In this document: positions 57,635 through 64,000 of the stretch, in pieces
Numbering within the stretch: position 1 is the first letter of the stretch
How the letters are laid out: the number at the start of each line of letters is the position of its first letter
Assembly: GCF_008065375.1 (NCBI RefSeq)
Contig: NZ_VJYI01000013.1
Location: 186,001-250,000 of the forward strand
Direction of reading: 5' to 3'
Length of the DNA: 64,000 nucleotides
Source of the DNA: Nonomuraea sp. SYSU D8015
Lineage (GTDB): Bacteria > Actinomycetota > Actinomycetes > Streptosporangiales > Streptosporangiaceae
Program-made: the position numbers and the translations under genes
The notes under the pieces: model-generated
The model's database searches: none
The model's input: the letters and a program-made list of their open reading frames with translations, nothing else
Told to the model about the DNA's origin: nothing

Positions 57635-58261
57635 TCACACGATGATGAGCCGCACGACGACGCCCGCGCAGTTGCCCGCCACGCAGATGCGCACCGGGAC
57701 CTCGGAGATGCCCGGCGTGGTGGGGACGCCGCTCACGTGGCCGTCCGGACCGATGGTCACGCCGTCGGGCAGCTTGGCGTAGTCGGTGACGGTGAAGGCG
57801 GGGAGCACGCCGGCGGGGCCGCCATTGATGCCGATCTCGCCGTCCAGCGGGGCGCCGACCTTGCCGGGGAAGGTGAGGTCGCGCGGCCCCCAGGGCACGT
57901 TGCCGAGCACCACGAGGGTGACCTCCTGCTCGTGGCAGGCCTGACCCGCGCAGAACTGGACGGGGGCGACGTACGTGCCGGAGCGCTCCGGCGTGCCGTA
58001 CAGCCGGCCCCTCTGGTCGACCTTGACCCCGACGGCGAGGTCTCCGGAGCGGAAGGCGACGCCCTTGGCGACGGGCAGCAGCCGCAGGCTGACCTCGATG
58101 CCCTCGGTGACGTAGAAGGTGTCCTCGACCAGGTGGCTCTGCGGCGGGTCGGCGGGCACGTGCCGGGACATCAACGTCATGGGGGTGGAGACGGAAGGCA
58201 CCACGGCGGCCAGCGCGCACACGGCCAGCCCGGCCAGCACGAGAACCCACCTTCGCCTCAT
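57635..58261 (-). CDS. Secreted protein with two putative Ig-like (He_PIG) repeats
   Basis: 208 residues from ATG 58261. An N-terminal signal peptide or anchor (MRRRWVLVLAGLAVCALAAV) leads to two tandem beta-sandwich repeats. Each has the putative-Ig signature of a Gly-rich turn followed by a strand and a cysteine: DQRGRLYGTPERSGTY with VQFCAGQAC, and PDGHVSGVPTTPGISEVPVR with ICVAGNC. Each repeat carries a cysteine pair. Such repeats act as surface adhesion or spacer domains. Partners unknown. Confidence 0.65.
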   Translation of the reverse strand: MRRRWVLVLAGLAVCALAAVVPSVSTPMTLMSRHVPADPPQSHLVEDTFYVTEGIEVSLRLLPVAKGVAFRSGDLAVGVKVDQRGRLYGTPERSGTYVAPVQFCAGQACHEQEVTLVVLGNVPWGPRDLTFPGKVGAPLDGEIGINGGPAGVLPAFTVTDYAKLPDGVTIGPDGHVSGVPTTPGISEVPVRICVAGNCAGVVVRLIIV

Positions 58262-58333
58262 CGTCACCCCCTGGCTCCGGCTACTTCCCCTACGTACCCC
58301 CATCACCGCACAGCGTCACCAGGCAGTGCCACT

Positions 58334-58346
58334 GGATAATCGGACC
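58334..58346. promoter_or_regulatory. IclR-type half-site before the regulator gene
   Basis: GGATAATCGGACC directly precedes the ATG of the IclR gene and resembles the CCGATA(N)CGGACG elements before hmgA (59015, 59055). Three related copies at two promoters suggest autoregulation. Confidence 0.35.
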
Positions 58347-58976
58347 ATGGTCGCTGAATCCGCCCAGACCCTGGAGCGTGGGCTCCGCCTGCTCAGACTG
58401 CTCGCCGACGGCAGAGGCGGACGCACGCCGACCGAGCTGAGCGCCGAGCTGTCGCTGAGCCGCCCGGTGGTCTACCGGCTGCTGACGACGCTGATGAACG
58501 AGGGTTTCGTCCGCAGGGACGCCGAGGGGCGGGTGCACCTCGGGTTCGGGGTGCTCGTGCTGGCGCAGGCCGTGCAGCCGCTGCTGCGGGCGGCGGCGGT
58601 GCCGACGCTGCGGCGGCTGGCAGAGAAGGTCGGCGCGACCGCGCACCTGACCGTGGCCGAGGGCGACGACGGGCTGGCCGTGGCCGTGGTCGAGCCGTCC
58701 TGGACCAATATGCACGTGGCCTACCGGGAGGGCTCGCGCCATCCGCTCACGAAAGGCGCGGCCGGGCAGGCGATATTGGCGCTGCGCGAAGGGCGCGACG
58801 ACTACTTCGTCACGGAGGGGCAGTTGCAGGAGGGTGCCCGGGGGGTCGCCGCGCCGGTCACCGGGCTGCCGTGGCTGGAGGCCTCAGTGGGTGTGGTGAC
58901 GTTCGGCCCGCTGGAGGAGTCCACGGGGCCGCGGGTGGTGGCCGCCGCGGCCGAGCTGTCGTCAGCGCTCCGTTAA
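58347..58976 (+). CDS. IclR-family regulator of homogentisate catabolism
   Basis: 209 residues, slightly short for the family (about 250). The winged HTH is ALERGLRLLRLLADG-like (TLERGLRLLRLLADGRGGRT) followed by TELSAELSLSRPVVYRLLTT. The effector domain is reduced (AYREGSRHPLTKGAAGQAIL, GVAAPVTGLPWLEASVGVVT). It stands directly upstream of hmgA on the same strand. Related IclR regulators (HmgR) sense homogentisate and repress hmgA-fahA. CCGATA-type elements lie before both it and hmgA. Confidence 0.85.
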   Translation: MVAESAQTLERGLRLLRLLADGRGGRTPTELSAELSLSRPVVYRLLTTLMNEGFVRRDAEGRVHLGFGVLVLAQAVQPLLRAAAVPTLRRLAEKVGATAHLTVAEGDDGLAVAVVEPSWTNMHVAYREGSRHPLTKGAAGQAILALREGRDDYFVTEGQLQEGARGVAAPVTGLPWLEASVGVVTFGPLEESTGPRVVAAAAELSSALR

Positions 58977-59014
58977 AGGGGCTCGGTTGAAGGGGCTGGG
59001 TTGACATCTCCAGA

Positions 59015-59068
59015 CCGATAGCGGACGGTAGTTACACATAGAGGACAGTTCCGTCCGATAAACGGACG
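59015..59068. promoter_or_regulatory. Repeated operator upstream of hmgA
   Basis: CCGATAGCGGACGG (59015-59028) and CCGATAAACGGACG (59055-59068) share CCGATA-N1/2-CGGACG. The second is also the right part of a perfect inverted repeat CGTCCG-ATAAA-CGGACG (59052-59068). The consensus -35 TTGACA lies at 59001-59006. The sites span 18-70 bp before the hmgA start and fit binding by the IclR protein. Confidence 0.55.
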
Positions 59069-59084
59069 AACGCTGGAGGGGCCG

Positions 59085-60254
59085 ATGCCGTACTATCGCG
59101 TCGTTGGGGAGGTGCCGCGCAAGCGGCACGTGCAGTTCAGGCGGCCGGACGGCGGTCTCTACGCCGAGGAACTGATGGGCGAGGAGGGGTTCTCGTCCGA
59201 CTCCTCGCTGCTCTACCACCGCTACCTGCCGACCGCGATCGTCAAGGCGGAGGCCGTCACACCGGTCACGGAGACGCGCCTGGAGCCCAACCTGCCGCTT
59301 TCGCCGCGCCACTTCCGCACCCAGGAGCTGTCCAGCGCCGGCGACCTCGTCAGCGGGCGCATGCTGCTGGCCGGCAACGGCGACGTCCGATTGTCGTACG
59401 CCACCAGCGACCAGCCGAGCGAGCTCTACCGCAACTCGATGGGCGACGAGTGCGTCTACGTGCAGGCGGGCTCCGTCCGGTTCGAGTCCACATACGGCGT
59501 GATCGAGGCCGGCGAGGGCGACTACGTCGTCATCCCGACCGGGACCATTCACCGGTGGGTGCCGAACGGCCGGGTCAACGTGCTGGCCATCGAGGCGTCC
59601 GGGCACATCAGGCCGCCCAAGCGCTACCTGTCGCAGTACGGGCAGTTCCTGGAGCACGCGCCGTACTGCGAGCGCGACCTGCGCTCCCCCGCCGAGCCGC
59701 TCGTCGTCGAGGGCGAGGAGGTGCCGGTGCTGGTGCGCACGCGCGGCGGGCTGACCAGGCTCGTCTACCGCAACCACCCGTTCGACGTGGTGGGCTGGGA
59801 CGGCTACCTCTATCCGTTCGCGTTCAACATCGACGACTTCGAGCCGATCGTGAAGAAGACGCACGCGCCGCCGCCCGTGCACCAGACGTTCGAGGGGCCC
59901 GGGTTCGTGGTGTGCTCGTTCTGCCCGCGGCCGCTCGACTACCACCCCGAGGCGATCCCGATCCCCTACAACCACCACAACGTGGACTCCGACGAGTTCA
60001 TGTTCTACGTGGGTGGCGACTACTCCGCGCGCAAGGGCTCCGGCATCGACGTCGGCTCGATCTCACTGCACCCGGCCGGGTTCACGCACGGGCCGCAGCC
60101 CGGCGCGGTCGAGGCGGTGATCGACGCGGTCGCGCGGGGCGTCACGACCACGAGCGAGATGGCCGTGATGGTCGACACCTTCCGCCCGCTCGACCTCGGT
60201 CAGGGCGCTCTGTCCTGCGAGGATCCCGGCTACGCGTGGACCTGGTCGCGATGA
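59085..60254 (+). CDS. hmgA: Homogentisate 1,2-dioxygenase
   Basis: 389 residues of the cupin-type HmgA family. The Fe(II) site is expected around YNHHNVDSDEFMFY (His and Glu) and the later His in HPAGFTHGPQPG; conserved FNIDDFEPIVKKTHAPPPVH is present. The enzyme opens the ring of homogentisate to maleylacetoacetate in tyrosine and phenylalanine degradation. GGAGGGG precedes the ATG. It overlaps the next gene by 4 bp, so the three genes are coupled. Confidence 0.95.
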   Translation: MPYYRVVGEVPRKRHVQFRRPDGGLYAEELMGEEGFSSDSSLLYHRYLPTAIVKAEAVTPVTETRLEPNLPLSPRHFRTQELSSAGDLVSGRMLLAGNGDVRLSYATSDQPSELYRNSMGDECVYVQAGSVRFESTYGVIEAGEGDYVVIPTGTIHRWVPNGRVNVLAIEASGHIRPPKRYLSQYGQFLEHAPYCERDLRSPAEPLVVEGEEVPVLVRTRGGLTRLVYRNHPFDVVGWDGYLYPFAFNIDDFEPIVKKTHAPPPVHQTFEGPGFVVCSFCPRPLDYHPEAIPIPYNHHNVDSDEFMFYVGGDYSARKGSGIDVGSISLHPAGFTHGPQPGAVEAVIDAVARGVTTTSEMAVMVDTFRPLDLGQGALSCEDPGYAWTWSR

Positions 60255-61018
60255 TGCTCTACACGGCACTGGTGGACGACGCGGGACTGTTCCCGCCGAC
60301 GTCCCTGCACATGGACGAGGCGCTCGCCCGCAACCGGCGGGACCTGGAGCGCGGCAACCCGGTGCTCACGCACCGCTTCCTCTGCCCGGCCAGCCGGATC
60401 GACCGGCTGCGGGCCAAGGACTACCGGCCGCGGCGGATCGGCCTGATCGTGGACACGCCGGAGCTGCCGCCCTTCGACGACCTGCCGGTGGACATCGTCG
60501 AGATGCCGCTGCCGGACGGCGAGACGGTGGAGGCGCTGGCCCAGCGGCTGCGGCTGCCCGACGGGGTCCGGCTGTTCGCCGAGGTCCCGCCGCGCAGGAT
60601 CGGCATGGACGTGCCCGACGGCGCCGGGCTGAAGGTGCGCTGCGGCGGCCTGACCGCCGACGCCTTCCCGGCGGCGGAGCAGCTCGGGATGTTCATCAGG
60701 TCCTGCGTCGAGCGGGACGTGCCGTTCAAGGCCACGGCCGGGCTGCACCACGCCGTACGCCACTTCGACCCCTCGCTCGGCGTGGACCGGCACGGCTTCC
60801 TCAATCTGCTGCTCGCGGTCTGCGAGGCGGCCGAGGGACGCGATCCCGCGCCCGTGCTGCGCAGCACCGACGTGGGCCATCTCGTACGGCTCGCGCACGC
60901 CGTGTCGGAGGAGACAGCCAAGCGGGCACGGCGGCTGCTCGTGAGCTACGGCTCGTGCAACACCAGCACGCCCGCGGAAGACCTGCAGGCGCTCGGACTG
61001 ATCGAGGAGTATTCGTGA
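60251..61018 (+). CDS. Protein of unknown function between hmgA and fahA
   Basis: 255 residues from ATG 60251 (overlapping the hmgA stop by 4 bp; the next codon is also ATG). It is soluble, without membrane segments, and begins MLYTALVDDAGLFPPTSLHM. Distinct segments: ARNRRDLERGNPVLTHRFLC, VPPRRIGMDVPDGAGLKVRC, FIRSCVERDVPFKATAGLHH and LLVSYGSCNTSTPAEDLQAL. Four cysteines and a KATAGLHHAVRHF motif may be catalytic. It is not a GST-zeta isomerase and I recognise no family. It ends overlapping fahA by 4 bp, so it is made with both ring-cleavage and hydrolase enzymes. A missing maleylacetoacetate isomerase is a possible role (inference). Confidence 0.75.
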   Translation: MMLYTALVDDAGLFPPTSLHMDEALARNRRDLERGNPVLTHRFLCPASRIDRLRAKDYRPRRIGLIVDTPELPPFDDLPVDIVEMPLPDGETVEALAQRLRLPDGVRLFAEVPPRRIGMDVPDGAGLKVRCGGLTADAFPAAEQLGMFIRSCVERDVPFKATAGLHHAVRHFDPSLGVDRHGFLNLLLAVCEAAEGRDPAPVLRSTDVGHLVRLAHAVSEETAKRARRLLVSYGSCNTSTPAEDLQALGLIEEYS

Positions 61019-62118
61019 GCTGGGGAGTGGACAACCTGCCCTACGGCGTCTTCTCCCTGCCCGGGGAGTCGCCCCGGGTGGGGGTGCGGTACGGCGACAA
61101 AGTGCTCGACCTGACCGCCGCGCTGCACGACGAGGTGTTCGCCGCCCCGTCGCTCAACCCGTTCATGGCCAGGGGGCGCACGGCCTGGCACGACACCCGG
61201 GAGCTGATCAGGAACAAGCTCACCGACGACCTGTCCGTGACCGAGCCCCACCTGATCCCGCTGGCGCAGGTGCAGCTCCACATGCCGTTCGAGGTGGGCG
61301 ACTACGTCGACTTCTACTGCTCGCTCGACCACGCGAGCAACGTCGGCCGGATGTTCCGCCCCGACACCGAGCCGCTGCTGCCGAACTGGCGGCACCTGCC
61401 GATCGGATACCACGGCAGGGCGGGCACGGTCGTCGTGTCCGGCACGCCGGTCAAACGGCCGCGGGGGCAGCTCGGCGAGGGCCGGTTCGGACCGTGCGAA
61501 AAGCTCGACCTGGAGGCGGAGCTGGGGTTCGTGGTCGGCGTGCCCACGACCCTCGGCACGTCCGCCGGGGCCTTCGAGGAGCACGTGTTCGGGGTGACGC
61601 TGGTCAACGACTGGAGCGCGCGGGACATCCAGGCGTGGGAATACCGTCCGCTGGGGCCGTTCCTGGCCAAGTCGTTCGCCACGTCGATCTCGCCGTGGAT
61701 CACGCCGCTGGAGGCGCTGCCCAGGATCCCCGGGCGCCCGCAGGACCCTGAGCCGGTCGAGTACCTCCGTAGGCAGGGCGACTGGGGGCTGGACATCTCC
61801 CTCGAGATCCTGCTCAACGGGGAGGTCGTATCACGGCCGCCGTATTCGAGCATGTACTGGACGCCCGACCAGATGCTCGCGCACATGACTGTGAACGGGG
61901 CGTCGCTGCGGACCGGTGACCTGTTCGCCAGCGGCACGATCTCGGGACCCGAGCCGGGCGAGCGGGGCTCGCTCATCGAGCTGACCTGGAACGGGACCGA
62001 CCCGATCAAGCTGGCGGGCGGTGAAACCCGCGCCTTCCTCGAGGACGGCGACACCGTGACCATCCGGGCCACCGCCGGCGACCTGACATTGGGGGAGGTT
62101 TCCGGAACTATCGTGTAG
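61015..62118 (+). CDS. fahA: Fumarylacetoacetase-like hydrolase
   Basis: 367 residues from GTG 61015 (GAGGAG 5 bp upstream), shorter than the usual 410-430. N-terminal SH3-like domain, then the FAH catalytic domain: DYVDFYCSLDHASNVGRMF, ADYHGR-type site in GYHGRAGTVVVSGTPVKRP, metal-binding Glu in LEAELGFVVG, and the Asp in LVNDWSARDIQAWEYRPLG. It hydrolyses fumarylacetoacetate to fumarate and acetoacetate, the last step of the pathway started by HmgA. Translationally coupled to the unknown gene by GTGA overlap. Confidence 0.93.
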   Translation: MSWGVDNLPYGVFSLPGESPRVGVRYGDKVLDLTAALHDEVFAAPSLNPFMARGRTAWHDTRELIRNKLTDDLSVTEPHLIPLAQVQLHMPFEVGDYVDFYCSLDHASNVGRMFRPDTEPLLPNWRHLPIGYHGRAGTVVVSGTPVKRPRGQLGEGRFGPCEKLDLEAELGFVVGVPTTLGTSAGAFEEHVFGVTLVNDWSARDIQAWEYRPLGPFLAKSFATSISPWITPLEALPRIPGRPQDPEPVEYLRRQGDWGLDISLEILLNGEVVSRPPYSSMYWTPDQMLAHMTVNGASLRTGDLFASGTISGPEPGERGSLIELTWNGTDPIKLAGGETRAFLEDGDTVTIRATAGDLTLGEVSGTIV

Positions 62119-62190
62119 GTGACTCAGCGTGCTCGGCCGCTGACTGACCGCTACCCTGGGAGCACCCTTCCCTCGGAAAGCAGGAGTCAC

Positions 62191-63360
62191 ATGCGGCGAG
62201 CCGCGACGCTTTGTGTCGCTTTTCTCCTGATTTGCGGCTGCGGTCCCGTGACGGCGGAGACACCGGTCACACCGCCGGTCGTGCACATCTCGCCCGCCCT
62301 CGACAGCAAGCGCGCCCGGCCCGACCGCGGCCTGGTGATCAGGGCGTCCGGCGGCAGGTTGACCAAGGTGTCGGCCTATGTGAGCGGTGAGCCCGTCCCC
62401 GGCAGGCTCGACGCCTCCAAGACGATCTGGCGCTCCGACTGGACGCTCAAACCCGCGGCCGAATACACGGTGGCCGCCACGGCAGCGGGTGCGCGTGGTC
62501 CCGCCACGGTGGCGATGGGCCGCTTCCGCACCCGCCCGGCCGGGCGGGCCTTCGGGATCGCCGCGACCGCGCCCCTCCCCGGCGAGACCGTCGGCACCGG
62601 CATGCCGATCATCATCGACTTCGACACCCCGGTGGACGACAAGGCGGCCGTCGAGCGGGCGCTCGAGGTCAAGGCCGAGCAGCCGGTCGAGGGTGCGTGG
62701 CGGTGGACGAGCGACACCCGGGTGGTCTACCGCACCCGCCGCTTCTGGGCGCCCAGGCAGCGCGTCACCGTCACCGCCCACCTGGCCGGCGTGCGCCCGG
62801 CCGCCGGCGTCTACGGCGCCACCGACTCCACCTTCGCCTTCACCGTCGGCCGCGGGCAGACCAGCACGATCGACACCAGGACGCACCAGATGGTCGTCCT
62901 GCGCGACGGCGAGGTCGCCCAGCGCATGGCCATCAGCGCCGGCATGGCCACCACCCGCGAATACACCACGACCAGCGGCATCCACCTGACCATGGACAAG
63001 GGCAATCCGGTCCGCATGGTCTCCCCCGGCCGGGAAAAGGGCGAGCCCGGTTACTACGACCTGATGATCGACCACGCCGTGCGCATTTCCAACAGCGGCG
63101 AATACGTGCACGCCAAGGACAACGTGTGGGCGCAGGGCAAGGCGAACGTCAGCCACGGCTGCATCAATTCCCGCCCCGATCAGGCCGCCTGGTTCTACGC
63201 CACCACCCTGCGCGGCGACCCCGTCACCATCACCGGCACAGACCGCGAGCTCGAGTGGGACAACGGATGGGGTTTCTGGCAACTGTCGTGGGAGGAATGG
63301 AGACAGGGAAGCTCTCTGCTTCCCGCCGATTCCGCAGGTGGACGGGTGCCGCAGGGATAA
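62191..63360 (+). CDS. L,D-transpeptidase lipoprotein
   Basis: 389 residues from ATG 62191 (AGGAGTCAC upstream). A lipoprotein signal (MRRAATLCVAFLLICGC) anchors it outside the membrane. Two Ig-like domains (residues about 40-240) precede the YkuD domain, whose catalytic His and Cys lie in YYDLMIDHAVRIS and NVSHGCINSRPDQAAWFY. LdtMt2-like enzymes form 3-3 peptidoglycan cross-links and give carbapenem tolerance. The gene is probably monocistronic, 72 bp after fahA. Confidence 0.94.
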   Translation: MRRAATLCVAFLLICGCGPVTAETPVTPPVVHISPALDSKRARPDRGLVIRASGGRLTKVSAYVSGEPVPGRLDASKTIWRSDWTLKPAAEYTVAATAAGARGPATVAMGRFRTRPAGRAFGIAATAPLPGETVGTGMPIIIDFDTPVDDKAAVERALEVKAEQPVEGAWRWTSDTRVVYRTRRFWAPRQRVTVTAHLAGVRPAAGVYGATDSTFAFTVGRGQTSTIDTRTHQMVVLRDGEVAQRMAISAGMATTREYTTTSGIHLTMDKGNPVRMVSPGREKGEPGYYDLMIDHAVRISNSGEYVHAKDNVWAQGKANVSHGCINSRPDQAAWFYATTLRGDPVTITGTDRELEWDNGWGFWQLSWEEWRQGSSLLPADSAGGRVPQG

Positions 63361-63432
63361 ATACAGGATTACGGTAGAGAAAGGGGAACCACTCACGGAC
63401 TCGGGCCCGTTGTCTCGACAGGAGGGCCGGAC

Positions 63433-63864
63433 ATGGATGAATGGATCATCTGGGTAATCCTCGCACTCGTCCTCGGTGTGGCTGAGCTGTTCACGTTCAC
63501 GGCCGCGCTCGGTCTCCTCGGCGTGGCGGCTCTCCTGACCGCCGCGACCGCCGCCATCGGATTGCCCGTCCCCCTGCAGTTACTGTTCTTCGCCGCCTCC
63601 TCCGCGGCCGGCCTGCTGGTCGTCAGGCCGCTGGCGATGCGCCATATCAAGCAGCCGCAGCTCCAGCGGTTCGGCGTGGAAGCGCTGGTCGGCAAACCCG
63701 CCTATGTGATCTCGGAAGTGACGGGGCGCGACGGGCGAGTACGCGTCGGGGGCGAGGAATGGTCGGCGCGCGCCTACGACGAAACCCTGGTGATCCCCGC
63801 GGGGGCGACCGTCGACATCATCGAGATCGAGGGGGCGACAGCCCTCGTCTATCCCCGGGAGTGA
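63433..63864 (+). CDS. NfeD-family membrane protein
   Basis: 143 residues. Three or four N-terminal helices (WIIWVILALVLGVAELFTF, a Gly-Ala-rich hairpin, then LQLLFFAASSAAGLLVVRPL) are followed by an OB-fold domain (GVEALVGKPAYVISEVTGRD to LVIPAGATVDIIEIEGATAL). NfeD proteins pair with SPFH/stomatin proteins and are thought to organise membrane microdomains; an SPFH-like gene follows 3 bp downstream. AGGAGGG precedes the ATG. Confidence 0.93.
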   Translation: MDEWIIWVILALVLGVAELFTFTAALGLLGVAALLTAATAAIGLPVPLQLLFFAASSAAGLLVVRPLAMRHIKQPQLQRFGVEALVGKPAYVISEVTGRDGRVRVGGEEWSARAYDETLVIPAGATVDIIEIEGATALVYPRE

Positions 63865-63867
63865 TCC

Positions 63868-64000
63868 ATGGATCCGCTCTTGCTCGTCGGACTTCTCGTC
63901 ATACTCTTCGCCGTGTTCACCGTGCTCAAGGCCGTGCGGATCGTCCCGCAGGCCCGGGCGCGCAACGTCGAGCGTCTCGGCCGTTACCATCGCACGCTCA
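63868..64000 (+). CDS. SPFH/stomatin-like membrane protein, partial
   Basis: First 44 residues of a protein that runs off the right edge. It starts MDPLLLVGLLVILFAVFTVL with one N-terminal helix and continues KAVRIVPQARARNVERLGRY, the entry to the SPFH domain of QmcA/stomatin-like proteins. The NfeD gene ends 3 bp before it, the usual pairing. Only the start can be seen, so the identification rests on this short stretch. Confidence 0.75.
   Translation, partial: MDPLLLVGLLVILFAVFTVLKAVRIVPQARARNVERLGRYHRTL

Noticed and set aside
1..64000. tRNA, rRNA, insertion sequences, integrases, att sites or replication origin
   Set aside because: No cloverleaf sequences, transposase or integrase motifs, inverted-repeat-bounded elements or DnaA-box clusters were noticed on either strand.

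Overview
The window is very GC-rich, densely coding DNA with GTG and TTG starts, many 4-bp ATGA/GTGA gene overlaps and several promoters whose -10 box lies a few bases before the start codon (leaderless-type). The gene families (LacI and CGNR regulators, NarL-type kinase/regulator pairs, PPOX/F420-type oxidoreductase, DUF3140, CdaR/PucR regulator, actinobacterial cytochrome bd, trehalose-synthase-like GH13) point to a filamentous actinomycete chromosome, probably Streptosporangiales (Nonomuraea-like); the genus is an inference. I see no rRNA, tRNA, insertion sequence, phage gene or CRISPR array, and no gene-free gap above about 240 bp.

Layout. 1-4.8 kb: plant-polysaccharide sugar uptake (GH127 enzyme, two permeases, binding lipoprotein) divergent from its LacI regulator. 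5-13.6 kb: TusA-like protein, second LacI regulator, LysE exporter, a decayed serine carboxypeptidase, a membrane protein with a NarL-type two-component pair, small proteins, and a CGNR regulator with an MFS pump. 13.5-22 kb: TetR regulator/FabH-like ketosynthase, GT2, sugar epimerase, TetR regulator/FAD monooxygenase, ChaN-like protein, phosphotransferase, fatty-acid desaturase. 22-38 kb: second two-component pair, cydAB, a TetR-controlled SDR/hydrolase operon, GH13 enzyme, nucleoside hydrolase, a broken NmrA gene, DHA2 pump with XRE regulator, aldo/keto reductase, LysR regulator, EF-hand protein, CdaR-like regulator.

39-57 kb holds the most interesting locus. A minus-strand pair encodes a single large type I PKS (ACP-KS-AT-DH*-KR-ACP-TE) and, overlapping by 4 bp, a crotonyl-CoA carboxylase/reductase. 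A divergent gene encodes an exported Ag85-type esterase. A second minus-strand operon of four overlapping genes encodes a fatty acyl-AMP ligase, an MmpL transporter, an MFS pump and a GT1 glycosyltransferase. The part list resembles the mycobacterial FadD32-Pks13-MmpL3-Ag85 logic, with a built-in ketoreductase and an alkylmalonyl supply enzyme. I infer a pathway that makes, glycosylates and exports a 2-alkyl-3-hydroxy lipid.

57-64 kb: small membrane and secreted proteins, then a homogentisate (tyrosine/phenylacetate) degradation operon: IclR regulator, hmgA, a gene of unknown function, fahA. It is followed by an L,D-transpeptidase lipoprotein, an NfeD protein and the start of an SPFH/stomatin gene that runs off the right edge.
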